Position numbers and translations under genes: made by a program. DNA of 64,000 nt from Elizabethkingia sp. YR214 (GTDB lineage: Bacteria > Bacteroidota > Bacteroidia > Flavobacteriales > Weeksellaceae). The stretch is from positions 62,001 through 126,000 of the forward strand of contig NZ_QBUH01000003.1 in NCBI RefSeq assembly GCF_003058195.1, given 5' to 3'. How positions within the stretch are numbered: the stretch's first letter is position 1; the number at the start of each line of letters is the position of its first letter. A model generated the notes under the pieces. That model had not been told where the DNA came from and ran no database searches. It saw nothing but the letters and a program-made list of their open reading frames with translations. Positions 7,332 to 17,011 of the stretch are shown piece by piece.

Positions 7332-10300
7332 ATGTTCGGAAACAGGAAAATGATTCTGGCCGCAGTTTTCTTTCTCGGGATAACAGCAACACTAAAGGCT
7401 CAGGAATCTGTACATGATATTATTGTGCGGGATAAAACCACTCAGCAGCCTTTGTCCAATGTAAGTATTAAAGATACAGCAACAGGAAAGGAGATAGTAA
7501 CGGACGGAAATGGAAAAGTAGCAATTGAAGTTAAAACAGATCCGAAGACCTATGTTATTTCATTAGAAGGTTATATTGCTCAGGATATTGCTTTAAGTGC
7601 AGGAGAGCTACCAGACAGTGTCTATCTGTCACCCGAAACAAAACAACTGGAAGGCGTTGTACTAACTGGGTATACAAGACAGTCTAAGGCTAAGACAACA
7701 GGCGCTGTGTCTAGCATAAAGGCCGAAGTTATTGCAAAGACCCCGGTTGCTTCATTAGATCAGGCATTGCAGGGACAGGTTCCGGGATTGCATGTAGCTT
7801 CTCCTTCCGGACAACCGGGAGCAATTGGCAGAGTAACGATCCGGGGGATTGGTTCTGTGCAGGATGATAAAACGAATCCATTATATATACTGGACGGAAT
7901 GCCTATCAGTCCGGAGGTTTTTGCAGTACTTAACCCCTTAGACTATGAAGATATAGTGGTACTAAAAGATGCGTCTGCAACTGCACAATATGGTTCCAGA
8001 GGAGCAAATGGTGTAATACAGATTACTTCTAAAAAAGGAAAAAATAATGATAAAGGACATTCTCAGTTTTTTTATCAGAATCAGTTCGGAATATCTTCTG
8101 TAAATAATCAGAAATGGGATATGATGAACAGTTCCCAGAGATTAGAATTTGAAGAAATTCTGCAGGATCCAAATTTTCCTGGCTGGGCGTATTCCAGAAA
8201 AAATCCATATAAAATTGTAAACGGACAGAAAATTGCGAAAACGGAATCCGATTATACAGAAGGCGATCAGAAGTTAGCAGATTTGCGGGCAACAAATACA
8301 AACTGGAGAAAGTTACTTTTAAGAAACGGAGTTACCAATTCCCATTACCTAAGTATGGGTGGTGGCGATCAAAAGACCAATCATTATTCATCGCTTTCCT
8401 ATTTTAAACAAGAAGGTGTATTACCAAATTCCGGAGTTGAAAGATTTAATATTAATAGCGGAGTAAATCATAAGAGTGGACGTTTTACTTCTTCTTTTAA
8501 TCTTAATTTAACCGGAGGGCAAACGCAACTTTCTGAATCCGATTTTGATGTAAGCGAAACCAATCCTGTGGCATCTCTTTATTTTGCAATGCCATATGAG
8601 AAACCATATGATAAGGATGGAAATCTTACACCAGGCGTAAATCGGTTTGGAGCAAATGCTTTAACCATGTATCAGGATATTAGCCGAAAAGAGAAGCAAC
8701 TTCAGGGAGTATTATCATCTAACCTTTCATTTGAAATTACTAAAAATCTGAAGCTGACCAGCACATTGGGGGTAAACCATCAGCAGACAAGGTTTACCAG
8801 AATTATAAAACCGGATACATACTTCGGAAGTATGGTGGATCCTGGTGGGCAGGGACTCTATGAAAGGATTAATACACAGAAAACCTCCTACATGGCCAAT
8901 TTTGGGTTCAATTATAAAAAGAGATGGGGGGCAAATGAAGTAGAGGCAATTGCTCTTGCCGAGTTCAATAAATACAGTACCAACTACGATGGCTTTACAG
9001 GCTATGGACTTATACCCGGATTGGAAAATACTCCGGGAGGAATTACACCCGGGACATCAGACAATAATTTTATTCCAAAAATAAGTGGTGGTGCTTCCGA
9101 AAATATATTAGTATCACAATTAGGAATGCTTAGATATTCTTATGCAAACAGATTTACTTTATCCGCTAGTATCAGACGTGATGGATCCTCCAGAGTTCCC
9201 TCAGAAAACAGGTATAAATATTTTTATGCTTTCGGGGCAACCTGGAATATGAAGAACGAAGAATTCCTGAAAAATTGGGATGCTTTAAGTACACTTAGGC
9301 TGAGATTAAGCCATGGACTAACAGGAAACGCGAGTGGTTTTGCCAGTGATTTTGGTTATCGCCAGCTATACAAACCTCAGCATTATAGTGGTTATACTGC
9401 TTTTATTCCGATATCTCCGGGTAATCCCAATTATAACTGGGAGATGAACAAAATATCGGATGTAGGATTAGAATTTGGATTATTTAAAAACAGAATTATC
9501 GGAGAAGTTGACCTGTACAACAGGGTGACGAGTGATCTGTTTATCAACAGGAATCTATCTATGACATCTGGTTTTGAATCTATTGCGGACAATATGGGGA
9601 AAATCAGAAATAGGGGGGTAGAGTTTCGTTTATCCGGAGACGTCTTCAGAAATGATAATTTTAGCTGGAACCTGGGACTTAATCTGGCATACAATCAGAA
9701 CAGAATCCTGAGTCTGGGTTCCGAAGATGAGATTGTTACAGAAAATTACTCTATACACAGTGTAGGCTCAGCTCTGGGGCATTTTTATATGGTAAGATGG
9801 GCAGGGGTAGATCCTGCTACCGGAGCACCATTGTATTATGATAAAAGTGGTGCTGTAACCAAAGAGTATAATCCGGAAAATGCTGTAATGGTTAAAGGAT
9901 CCTATGATCCACCAATTAAGGGAGGAATAACAACATCATTTACTTATAAAAACCTTCAGGTTAATGCCTTATTTACTTTTGTGAAAGGAATGTACAGACT
10001 TAATACAGCCGAGTTGTACAAAACCTCGGCTGATCCTAACTACAGAATTTATAATCAGTCCGCTGATATGCTGAATATGTGGCAGAAGCCCGGGGATATA
10101 AGCCAAAATCCGGGAGCTCAGTATGCAAGATATATGACAGATCGGGAATTACAATCTGCGGATTATATAAAACTTCGAAATGTTAGTATCAATTATAAAC
10201 TGAAAGATTTAGGCAGTCTGAACAAAGTCTTTAAAGAGGTAAACATTTTTGCTCAGGGACAAAACTTGTTGACCTGGACAAAATGGAAAGGGCAGGATCC

Positions 10301-10379
10301 TGAAGATGATAACAACTGGTATCAGTATGAATATCCTTTGCCAAGGACAATTACATTAGGCTTTAATGTTTTATTTTAA
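7332..10379 (+). CDS. SusC/RagA-type TonB-linked outer-membrane receptor
   Basis: This 1015-residue protein is a TonB-dependent transporter that imports a substrate through a 22-strand barrel together with a SusD-like lipoprotein. The signal peptide ends at about residue 23 (TLKAQ). A carboxypeptidase-regulatory-like domain (about 25-100) is followed by the plug, with VVLTGYTRQSKAKTTGAVSSI, IRGIGSV, PLYILDGMP and DASATAQYGSRGANGVIQITSKKG, all classic SusC plug motifs. The barrel ends with an aromatic residue (LGFNVLF). A -7-like TACTTTTG lies 22 bases before the ATG, but no good -33 element is present, which fits activator dependence. The substrate cannot be read from the sequence; no polysaccharide-degrading enzymes are adjacent. 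Confidence 0.95.
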   Translation: MFGNRKMILAAVFFLGITATLKAQESVHDIIVRDKTTQQPLSNVSIKDTATGKEIVTDGNGKVAIEVKTDPKTYVISLEGYIAQDIALSAGELPDSVYLSPETKQLEGVVLTGYTRQSKAKTTGAVSSIKAEVIAKTPVASLDQALQGQVPGLHVASPSGQPGAIGRVTIRGIGSVQDDKTNPLYILDGMPISPEVFAVLNPLDYEDIVVLKDASATAQYGSRGANGVIQITSKKGKNNDKGHSQFFYQNQFGISSVNNQKWDMMNSSQRLEFEEILQDPNFPGWAYSRKNPYKIVNGQKIAKTESDYTEGDQKLADLRATNTNWRKLLLRNGVTNSHYLSMGGGDQKTNHYSSLSYFKQEGVLPNSGVERFNINSGVNHKSGRFTSSFNLNLTGGQTQLSESDFDVSETNPVASLYFAMPYEKPYDKDGNLTPGVNRFGANALTMYQDISRKEKQLQGVLSSNLSFEITKNLKLTSTLGVNHQQTRFTRIIKPDTYFGSMVDPGGQGLYERINTQKTSYMANFGFNYKKRWGANEVEAIALAEFNKYSTNYDGFTGYGLIPGLENTPGGITPGTSDNNFIPKISGGASENILVSQLGMLRYSYANRFTLSASIRRDGSSRVPSENRYKYFYAFGATWNMKNEEFLKNWDALSTLRLRLSHGLTGNASGFASDFGYRQLYKPQHYSGYTAFIPISPGNPNYNWEMNKISDVGLEFGLFKNRIIGEVDLYNRVTSDLFINRNLSMTSGFESIADNMGKIRNRGVEFRLSGDVFRNDNFSWNLGLNLAYNQNRILSLGSEDEIVTENYSIHSVGSALGHFYMVRWAGVDPATGAPLYYDKSGAVTKEYNPENAVMVKGSYDPPIKGGITTSFTYKNLQVNALFTFVKGMYRLNTAELYKTSADPNYRIYNQSADMLNMWQKPGDISQNPGAQYARYMTDRELQSADYIKLRNVSINYKLKDLGSLNKVFKEVNIFAQGQNLLTWTKWKGQDPEDDNNWYQYEYPLPRTITLGFNVLF

Positions 10380-10389
10380 ATGATAAGAA

Positions 10390-11754
10390 ATGCGTAAAAA
10401 TATATTAAAAGTAATGCTGTATGCCTGTCTGGGTATAAGTATGGTAAGTTGTAATAATGTGCTGGATGTAGATCCACAGGATGCTTTGGATACAGAGAGA
10501 GTTTATTCCTCTGTGAGTAATTTCGAAAAGGGGGTATTGGGTAGTTACAGCCTTTATTCTCCTGAATATAGTGTTCTTATAGGATCTGTGATGGCTGATG
10601 AATGTCGTCTGAATTCTCAAAATAATGGTGTAAATGGTTTCGGAAACTTACTGAACCGCTGGGAGTACACTTCCGAAGACGATATTTTGCTAAAAGCATG
10701 GAAAAACTACTATGCAGATATTTACAGTATTAATCTGCTTCTGGAAAATGCAGCTAAAGTACCGGCCCGGAATGAACAGGAGAGAGGTAAGCAAAAATCT
10801 TTAGTTGCAGAATTATACGGATTGCGAGCAATGGTACATTTTGAGTTACACCGAAATTTTGGTGCATCTGATGCCGACGGTAATGAGGCTTTAACTATTC
10901 CTTATATTACAGATACCGATGTTAATAAGAAACCTGGTAAAATCAGTTTGTCGAAATTTTATGAATATTTATGGCTGGATTTGGAAAGAGCAAAAGATGT
11001 AGATGAAACTGTAGATTTCCGGATGAATAAAAATGCAGTTACAGCTTTGGAAGCAAGAGTCGCATTGTACCAGAAAAATTATATTGTTGCTCTGGCGAAA
11101 TCAACTCAAATTATCAATCAGTTTCAGTTATCAGATATAAGCCAGTATGAAAACCTTTGGAAGGATAAATCTCCTTCGGAAGTAGTCTTTCGTCTGAAGA
11201 GAAGTAATGACAATAAACTGAGACCAAATACGCTATGGCAGGATTATGCTGCTGGACGTAGGTTCTTTCAGCCTTCTTATAAATTAATGGACAGTTATAC
11301 AGATTCTGATATCCGCTTAAGTAATTTCAGTAAAGATGAAAATGCAGAAGAAGATCTTATTAATAAATATCCCGGGAATGATTTTAGTGATAAGGTAAAT
11401 GATATTAAAGTTTTCCGTGTATCGGAAATGTATTTAATCCGTGCTGAAGCCAATTATTTCCTGAACAGAAAAGATGCTTCTCTACAAGATATTAATGAAC
11501 TGAGAAAGCATAGAATTAGCAATGGTGGACAACTGAGTGCTATTGATCTGGATACCATCCTGAATGAAAGATATCTGGAGTTGGCCTATGAAGGACATCG
11601 CTATTATGACCTGAAAAGATTAAAGCTCCCGGTTCAAAGGTTGGAAAAAGATCTGGCTGCCGAGGGAGATCAGAGTGAATTAAGCAGTAGTAACAGAGCT
11701 TATATTTTACTCATCCCGTTGAAGGAGACTATTGTCAATCCCAATCTGAAATAA
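10390..11754 (+). CDS. SusD/RagB-type outer-membrane lipoprotein
   Basis: This is the surface lipoprotein partner of the SusC protein that ends 10 bases upstream; it captures substrate and acts as a lid on the transporter. The 454-residue protein has a lipobox (LGISMVSC, Cys at about residue 21), the SusD N-terminal region (LDVDPQDALDTERVYSSVSNFEKGVLGSYSLYS), a TPR-like core (SLVAELYGLRAMVHFELHRNFG) and the C-terminal family region (RVSEMYLIRAEANYFLNRKDASLQDINELRKHR, LNERYLELAYEGHRYYDLKRL). It is somewhat shorter than many SusD proteins, and no break is visible. Confidence 0.94.
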   Translation: MRKNILKVMLYACLGISMVSCNNVLDVDPQDALDTERVYSSVSNFEKGVLGSYSLYSPEYSVLIGSVMADECRLNSQNNGVNGFGNLLNRWEYTSEDDILLKAWKNYYADIYSINLLLENAAKVPARNEQERGKQKSLVAELYGLRAMVHFELHRNFGASDADGNEALTIPYITDTDVNKKPGKISLSKFYEYLWLDLERAKDVDETVDFRMNKNAVTALEARVALYQKNYIVALAKSTQIINQFQLSDISQYENLWKDKSPSEVVFRLKRSNDNKLRPNTLWQDYAAGRRFFQPSYKLMDSYTDSDIRLSNFSKDENAEEDLINKYPGNDFSDKVNDIKVFRVSEMYLIRAEANYFLNRKDASLQDINELRKHRISNGGQLSAIDLDTILNERYLELAYEGHRYYDLKRLKLPVQRLEKDLAAEGDQSELSSSNRAYILLIPLKETIVNPNLK

Positions 11755-11796
11755 GAAGCTCAGTCTTCATATTTTTCAATTATACTTTTAAACAAG

Positions 11797-11825
11797 AAGA
11801 GACAGCCCACGGGCTGTCTCTTTGT
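11797..11825 (+). terminator. terminator after the susCD pair
   Basis: GAGACAGCCC pairs with GGGCTGTCTC around a very tight loop and is followed by TTTG TTTT. It is nearly symmetric and may also serve the convergent PUR-family gene. Confidence 0.85.
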
Positions 11826-11838
11826 TTTGAAATTCTTT

Positions 11839-12180
11839 CTATAATTCTTCGTCAGTATCTATTGTGAAAGAATTAGTAGTTGTTTTGTAGTCTTTGTTAT
11901 GTCTTTCAGAGATAACCTCTTCTCCTTTTTCATCCAGGATGAAGTTTGTTGATTCATTAAATAATTCTGAAAAACTTTTGAAATCTTCTTTGTAAAGGTA
12001 AATTTTGTGTTTCTCGAAGCTTGCTTCTCCATTTTCTGAGAAATTCTTTTTACTCTCTGTGATTGTCAGGTAATAATCTCCTGCTTTTGTTTCTCTCACA
12101 TCGAAGAAATAAGTCCTTCTACCTGCCTTTAACACTTTTGTGAAAATCTCATTCTCCTGGCGTTCCTTGTAATCGCTCAT
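11839..12180 (-). CDS. PUR-family (DUF3276) nucleic-acid-binding protein
   Basis: This 113-residue protein matches the bacterial PUR-alpha-like family (DUF3276), small proteins that fold as a PUR repeat dimer and bind single-stranded nucleic acid. Recognisable segments are EIFTKVLKAGRRTYFFDVRETKAGDYYLTITESKK and HKIYLYKEDFKSF. The acidic C-terminus (TIDTDEEL) is common in the family. It is a single-gene unit with a clear promoter 30 bases upstream of the ATG and a hairpin downstream. The exact biological role in bacteria is not established. Confidence 0.88.
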   Translation of the reverse strand: MSDYKERQENEIFTKVLKAGRRTYFFDVRETKAGDYYLTITESKKNFSENGEASFEKHKIYLYKEDFKSFSELFNESTNFILDEKGEEVISERHNKDYKTTTNSFTIDTDEEL

Positions 12181-12210
12181 TGTTCTAACATTTTAAGATT
12201 CGTGCGTTAA

Positions 12211-12240
12211 CAAATATAGAAGAATATTCTGAATATCAAA
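12211..12240 (-). promoter_or_regulatory. promoter of the PUR-family gene
   Basis: On the minus strand, TTTG (12240-12237), an 18-base spacer and TATATTTG (12218-12211) closely match the Bacteroidetes promoter consensus, 30 bases before the ATG. Confidence 0.75.
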
Positions 12241-12288
12241 GAATTTTTATTAATTATTGTTAATTACCTTGTTATCAGTAATGAAAAT

Positions 12289-13977
12289 TTATTGAACACG
12301 TACGAAATCAGTAATTACGCCATCATTTAGATGAAGAATTGCATGCGCATTTTTGGCGCTGGATTCACGGTGAGTGATGATTATAGATGTTGTTTGTTTA
12401 ATTTCCTTTTCAATATTTCGTAAGATGTTTTCCTCTGTTTCGGTATCTAATGCAGAAAGGCTGTCGTCAAAAATCAGAATTTTAGGTTTTTTAATCAATG
12501 CTCTGGCGATGCTTATCCTTTGTTTTTGTCCGCCAGACAGCATTACACCTCTCTCCCCAACCATCGTATTATACTGATCTTTAAAGCCAACGATGTTTTT
12601 GTGTACATCAGCTACCTTAGCAAATTCCTCGACTAAAGCTTTTGTTGGATTATCTATTGCAAATCCGATGTTATTCTCAATAGTATCAGAAAACAGATAA
12701 CTTTCCTGAGGGATGAAACCAATATTCTCACGATAAACACCAAGATTGTGTTCTTTTAGATTTTTGCCATCTATCAGAATTTCTCCACTGTCCGGATCTA
12801 GTAAGCGGCATAGGAGTAATGCAATAGTAGATTTACCACTTCCGGTTTTACCCATAATGGCTAAAGATTCTCCGGCTTTAACTTTAAAACTTACATTCTT
12901 TAAAGCCTGAATGCCAGTGTTAGGATAAGTATAGCTTACATTACGGAATTCGATATCACCAGTAATGTTATAAAGGTCGTGGTTGCTGTTTCTGATTTCA
13001 GACTTCATATCCAGGAACTCATTGACACGTTGCATGGAAGCCTCCGCACGCTGATTAACAGACGTTACCCAGCCTACCATACTGAAAGGCCAAATCAGAA
13101 TGTTGATGTACATGAAGAAATCGGCAATAGTCCCGACAGATGTTTTTCCACTGATGTATTGTTCCCCCCCAATATAAAGGATGGCTACATTCAGAAGTCC
13201 GATAACAAAAAGAATAATTGTGAAAAAGTAGGCTTCAGTCTTTGCTAGATCCAAAGCTTTTACCATATAATCTCCAACTTTATTGTTGTAATTCTTTTCA
13301 ATATACTTTTCCTTGTTAAAGAATTTTACGACACGGATTCCCGAGAAACTATCCTGAACAAAAGTTGAAATTGCAGACTGACTTTTCTGCATTACTTTGG
13401 ACTTTTTGTTGATGATAGAACTTACCTTATATATAACAAAAGACAAAATAGGAAGTGGGATTAGTGTCCATATCGTCATACGTACATCAGTAAGCAGCAT
13501 ATAAGTGGTTGTAATAATCAGTAATACTGATAAGTTTACCACATACATTACACCTGGACCAAGATACATACGTATAGCTACAACATCTTCACTCAATCGG
13601 TTCATTAAATCTCCGATGGTTGTATTTTTGAAAATAGTCAGAGAGAGATTCTGATAATGAGTGTAAATTTTATTCTTCAGCTCATATTCGATTCTGCGGG
13701 AAGCTACAATAATAGTCTGCCTCATCATGAACGTAAAGAAGCCCGATAATACAGAACTGCCGACAATAATAGCTGCATTAATAAGTAAAGCCTTGAACAA
13801 AGAATCTTTAGATATATGCTTATTGGTCAGTACTTCTTGAATGACATTGACGGATTTTCCGATAAATTGTACTTTATAAATAGCAAAAAAATTGCTGAGT
13901 ATAATGAAAAGTAATCCCCAAGCCAGTAATACACGATGTTTGTAGAAATAGGGATTGAGTGTTTTTAGTGCTTTCAA
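12289..13977 (-). CDS. ABC-type exporter, fused permease and ATPase
   Basis: This 562-residue half-transporter has an N-terminal six-helix ABC exporter domain (about 1-310) and a C-terminal nucleotide-binding domain. The NBD has Walker A GKTGSGKST near residue 370, a Q loop (IPQES), the signature LSGGQKQR, and Walker B ILIFDDSLSALD followed by an H loop (ITHRES). It most resembles the MsbA/LmrA/MdlB multidrug-lipid exporter group and would act as a homodimer or with a partner elsewhere. The substrate is not predictable. It is monocistronic and divergent from nusB. Confidence 0.92.
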   Translation of the reverse strand: MKALKTLNPYFYKHRVLLAWGLLFIILSNFFAIYKVQFIGKSVNVIQEVLTNKHISKDSLFKALLINAAIIVGSSVLSGFFTFMMRQTIIVASRRIEYELKNKIYTHYQNLSLTIFKNTTIGDLMNRLSEDVVAIRMYLGPGVMYVVNLSVLLIITTTYMLLTDVRMTIWTLIPLPILSFVIYKVSSIINKKSKVMQKSQSAISTFVQDSFSGIRVVKFFNKEKYIEKNYNNKVGDYMVKALDLAKTEAYFFTIILFVIGLLNVAILYIGGEQYISGKTSVGTIADFFMYINILIWPFSMVGWVTSVNQRAEASMQRVNEFLDMKSEIRNSNHDLYNITGDIEFRNVSYTYPNTGIQALKNVSFKVKAGESLAIMGKTGSGKSTIALLLCRLLDPDSGEILIDGKNLKEHNLGVYRENIGFIPQESYLFSDTIENNIGFAIDNPTKALVEEFAKVADVHKNIVGFKDQYNTMVGERGVMLSGGQKQRISIARALIKKPKILIFDDSLSALDTETEENILRNIEKEIKQTTSIIITHRESSAKNAHAILHLNDGVITDFVRVQ

Positions 13978-14019
13978 CTTCTGAATTTTGTTTATTTAAA
14001 AACGTTCCGTTACGAATGA

Positions 14020-14061
14020 CAAAATTAAGGTTTTTTATGCAAAGAGAAATGCGTAAATTTG
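14020..14061. promoter_or_regulatory. divergent -7 elements for the ABC exporter and nusB
   Basis: On the plus strand TAAATTTG at 14054-14061 lies 24 bases before the nusB ATG. On the minus strand TAATTTTG (14027-14020) lies 42 bases before the exporter ATG. Both match TAnnTTTG. The -33 elements are weak. Confidence 0.55.
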
Positions 14062-14085
14062 TGCCTTAAATTTAAGTTCTTTGAA

Positions 14086-14991
14086 ATGGTAGGAAGAAGA
14101 CAGCTCCGCGAAAAAGTAGTGCAAACGCTTTATGCATATCAGCAAAACCCTAAAAGTGTCGATGTAGTTCTGAAAAATATGATGAAAGAAATAAGCAAAA
14201 TCTATGACTTATATGTCTATGAGCTTAACTTTTTGGTCGCAATTCATCAATTAGCTGAAGAGCAAATTGAAATCGGAAAAAGAAAATACATTAAATCTGA
14301 AGAGGAAGCTAATCCCAATCTGAAGTTTGTTGAAAATAAAATATTGCTTCAAATCATTGAAAACGATGAAAGAGGAGAGTATACTGCAAGCAACAAACAA
14401 TTGATGTGGGACACGAATGATGACCTTGTTGTAAAAACCTACCAGAGAATAAAAGCCGGAAAACGATATAAAGATTATATGGAATCGGCTGATAGTAGCT
14501 TTGAAGATGATCAGAAATTCATAGGAAAACTTTTTCTTCGTTATGTTGCGGAAAATGAAGATCTTCATGATTTCTTAGAAGGAAAAGAGATGGCATGGGC
14601 AGATGACATTCATATTGCAAATTCATTAATCCAGAAAACAATTGGGTTTATGAAGCCAGAGCAGGAGACTCATACTCTTATCAAGATTATTAAAAATTAT
14701 GATGATGAGAGCTTTGCTAAAACATTATTAGCTCAGACTGCACTTAACTGGGATCATACAGAGAAGAAACTAGAGGAAAGACTTCAGAACTGGGATCTGG
14801 AAAGAGTTTCTTTAATGGATAAAGTAATCCTTATTACAGCGCTTAGCGAAATGGATGAATTTAAATTGACTCCTTCTTCAATTATTATAAACGAATACAT
14901 AGAGATTGCAAAAGTATACTCTTCTGACAAATCTAATGTATTCATTAATGGTATCCTGGATAAGTATGCCAAAGACAATTCAAGAATATAG
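14086..14991 (+). CDS. nusB: transcription antitermination factor NusB
   Basis: NusB binds boxA RNA with NusE and supports rRNA antitermination. The start at ATG 14086 gives MVGRRQLREKVVQTLYAYQ, the usual family N-terminus; a TTG start 27 bases upstream is possible but would overlap the -7 promoter element. At about 301 residues it is twice the length of E. coli NusB, with a large middle insertion, as is common in Bacteroidota. The C-terminal half has the NusB core (DLERVSLMDKVILITALSEM, IIINEYIEIAKVYSSDKSNVFINGILDKYAK). The DUF1573 lipoprotein and yajC follow closely and may be cotranscribed. Confidence 0.92.
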   Translation: MVGRRQLREKVVQTLYAYQQNPKSVDVVLKNMMKEISKIYDLYVYELNFLVAIHQLAEEQIEIGKRKYIKSEEEANPNLKFVENKILLQIIENDERGEYTASNKQLMWDTNDDLVVKTYQRIKAGKRYKDYMESADSSFEDDQKFIGKLFLRYVAENEDLHDFLEGKEMAWADDIHIANSLIQKTIGFMKPEQETHTLIKIIKNYDDESFAKTLLAQTALNWDHTEKKLEERLQNWDLERVSLMDKVILITALSEMDEFKLTPSSIIINEYIEIAKVYSSDKSNVFINGILDKYAKDNSRI

Positions 14992-15011
14992 AATAAAATA
15001 ATACCTTTCAC

Positions 15012-15509
15012 ATGAAAAGACTTACCTACCTATTGATGATTTCTTTTTCTGCCATGGCTGTGGTAGCATGTAAAAAAGAAGAAAAAAAACTGGTTGTTTC
15101 AGAAGATCAGTCTGCTTTGAGTACATCGGGATTACAACCCCTCGCTGCTGAGCAAACACAGGCGGATATAGTTGCAGAAGCTAAGAAGCTTCCGTTAACG
15201 ACTCTGGCAATTTCAGAAAATAATTTCAACTTTGGGGATGTTAAAAAAGGTGATCATGTAGAGCATACTTATACTGTGACTAATACAGGAGATAAACCTT
15301 TGGTAATTTCTACAGTAAAACCTGGATGTGGATGTACTGCTCCGGAGTATACTAAAGATCCTATTCTTCCGGGACAAAAAGGAAAAGTAACGCTTAAATT
15401 TGATTCCAGTTCTTTCGACGGATTACAAAACAAATATGCTGAGGTATATACCAATACAGAAAAGTCTCCGGTAGTACTTACTTTTTCAGCTAATGTTATA
15501 AACAAATAA
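15012..15509 (+). CDS. DUF1573 domain lipoprotein
   Basis: The 165-residue protein starts with a lipoprotein signal (MISFSAMAVVAC, Cys at about residue 20). The single DUF1573 domain, an immunoglobulin/ASPM-SPD-2-like beta sandwich, is recognisable by NFGDVKKGDHVEHTYTVTNTGDKPLVISTVKPGCGCTAPEYTKDPILPG and the C-terminal VLTFSANV. The GCGC pair is characteristic. Function is unknown. It lies 20 bases after nusB and 28 bases before yajC, so the three genes form a likely operon. Confidence 0.88.
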   Translation: MKRLTYLLMISFSAMAVVACKKEEKKLVVSEDQSALSTSGLQPLAAEQTQADIVAEAKKLPLTTLAISENNFNFGDVKKGDHVEHTYTVTNTGDKPLVISTVKPGCGCTAPEYTKDPILPGQKGKVTLKFDSSSFDGLQNKYAEVYTNTEKSPVVLTFSANVINK

Positions 15510-15537
15510 TTTTTTATTAATCTATTAAACCCATAAT

Positions 15538-15948
15538 ATGCTAACAATTTTTTTACAGGCGCAACAGCAAGGTGGAGGTTCTATGATGTTCATCATGATG
15601 GCTGTAATGCTGGTTGGATTCTATTTCCTAATGCTGCGTCCGCAAATGAAAAAACAAAAACAGGAAAAGAACTTTCAGGAATCTATAAAACCGGGAACCA
15701 GAGTTGTTACAACTTCAGGAATGCACGGTAAGATTGTAAATGTAATGGAGGACGGGGTGATCATTGAAACAATGTCTGGTAAATTAAAGTTTGAAAGAGC
15801 TGCAATTTCCAGAGAATTTACTGAAGCTCGTTTTGGAGATAAAAAAGCACCTGCTGCTAAAGAAACTCCAAAAGAAAATAAAGTAAAAGAAGTAGCGAAG
15901 GAGGAAAAAGAAAATGTTACAGTTACTGACGAAACAGAAACTAAATAA
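15538..15948 (+). CDS. yajC: Sec translocase accessory subunit YajC
   Basis: YajC is a small inner-membrane protein that associates with SecDF. The 136-residue protein has one N-terminal helix (MMFIMMAVMLVGFYFLMLRPQMKK) with the hallmark RPQ(M)KK motif, then the soluble domain with PGTRVVTTSGMHGKIVNVMEDGVIIET. The C-terminus is a lysine- and glutamate-rich tail of about 35 residues, longer than in enteric YajC. secDF is not adjacent. A very strong terminator follows. Confidence 0.93.
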   Translation: MLTIFLQAQQQGGGSMMFIMMAVMLVGFYFLMLRPQMKKQKQEKNFQESIKPGTRVVTTSGMHGKIVNVMEDGVIIETMSGKLKFERAAISREFTEARFGDKKAPAAKETPKENKVKEVAKEEKENVTVTDETETK

Positions 15949-15968
15949 TTTTTTCTTTACAGATATAA

Positions 15969-15999
15969 AAAACGCCGCAGACTTTGTCTGCGGCGTTTT
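15969..15999. terminator. bidirectional terminator between yajC and pyrD
   Basis: AACGCCGCAGAC pairs perfectly with GTCTGCGGCGTT around a three-base loop, with A-run and T-run on the two sides. It serves convergent genes. Confidence 0.92.
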
Positions 16000-16009
16000 T
16001 AGTTTATTA

Positions 16010-16945
16010 TTATAAGCTTTTCAGCTTACCTCTGAAGTCTTCTATGCTGGTATAACCTTTCTCCTGCATGATTGCTTTCAGTTCTTCCAGTATTCTGTCG
16101 AAAGCGCCAGTACCTTCTTTCATCAGTTGGGTTCCAACTTGTACCATCTGTGCACCACAAAGTAAATGTTCAAAAGCATCTTTTCCGTTTTCTACTCCTC
16201 CGCACCCGATTACAGCGATATCACTGTTTAGTTTTGTATAGAAAGCTCTTACGTTAGCCAGTGCTGTTGGTTTTACATAAGCACCGCCAATTCCTCCGAA
16301 TCCGTCTTTTGGCTTAATTACAACTTCTTCGTGATCTACATCTATATAAAGTCCGTTTCCGATAGAGTTGATACAGTTAACATACTGAAGTGGGAATTTA
16401 TTTAGGATTTCTGCCATTTGATCGAAGTGTGCAATATCGAAATATGGCGGAAGTTTTACACCGATTGGTTTCTGGAAAAATTCGAAAGTTTTGGTTAGAA
16501 CCTCCTCTGTTCTTTCGAAATCATAACCTACCTGTGGTTTCCCAGGTACATTAGGACAAGAAAGGTTTAATTCAGTAATTCCTTTAAAATCGGAATCATT
16601 TATTTTCTGTAGCATTTCCAGGTTATCTTCCATAGACATTCCTGCAATCGAGATGAAATTGATTTTTCCCGGATTTTCATTCTGAAAGTTAAGAGAGAAA
16701 TCCAGATAAAAATCAAAACCTTTATTAGGCAATCCCATGGAGTTAATGCTTCCTAAAGGCACATCTACATATCTAGGGCTTGGATTCCCTTCTCTAAAAT
16801 CTGGTGTAGCACTTTTAGTTACAAAAGCACCTGCAGAAGATCTTAGTAACTGATCCAGTTCCATTTCGTCATAACACATTACGCCGGAAGCGTTCATGAA
16901 TGGATTTTCAAATTCGTAATTGGCAATTCGGGAGGTAAGATTCAT
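16010..16945 (-). CDS. pyrD: dihydroorotate dehydrogenase, class 1A type
   Basis: This 311-residue FMN enzyme oxidises dihydroorotate to orotate in pyrimidine synthesis. The sequence closely follows the class 1A (fumarate-linked, cytosolic) enzymes of lactococci and streptococci: [56 protein letters not shown] with the catalytic base Cys at residue 130, exactly as in the Lactococcus enzyme, and [23 protein letters not shown]. It lacks the N-terminal membrane extension of class 2 (quinone-linked) enzymes. Whether a second, class 2 enzyme exists elsewhere cannot be seen. Transfer from Firmicutes is possible. Confidence 0.9.
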   Translation of the reverse strand: MNLTSRIANYEFENPFMNASGVMCYDEMELDQLLRSSAGAFVTKSATPDFREGNPSPRYVDVPLGSINSMGLPNKGFDFYLDFSLNFQNENPGKINFISIAGMSMEDNLEMLQKINDSDFKGITELNLSCPNVPGKPQVGYDFERTEEVLTKTFEFFQKPIGVKLPPYFDIAHFDQMAEILNKFPLQYVNCINSIGNGLYIDVDHEEVVIKPKDGFGGIGGAYVKPTALANVRAFYTKLNSDIAVIGCGGVENGKDAFEHLLCGAQMVQVGTQLMKEGTGAFDRILEELKAIMQEKGYTSIEDFRGKLKSL

Positions 16946-17011
16946 TTTTTACTTTTATTAGACATTGCAAAGTTAAGGATTATAAGATCAATTCTCTAAT
17001 TCTGAGAAAAG

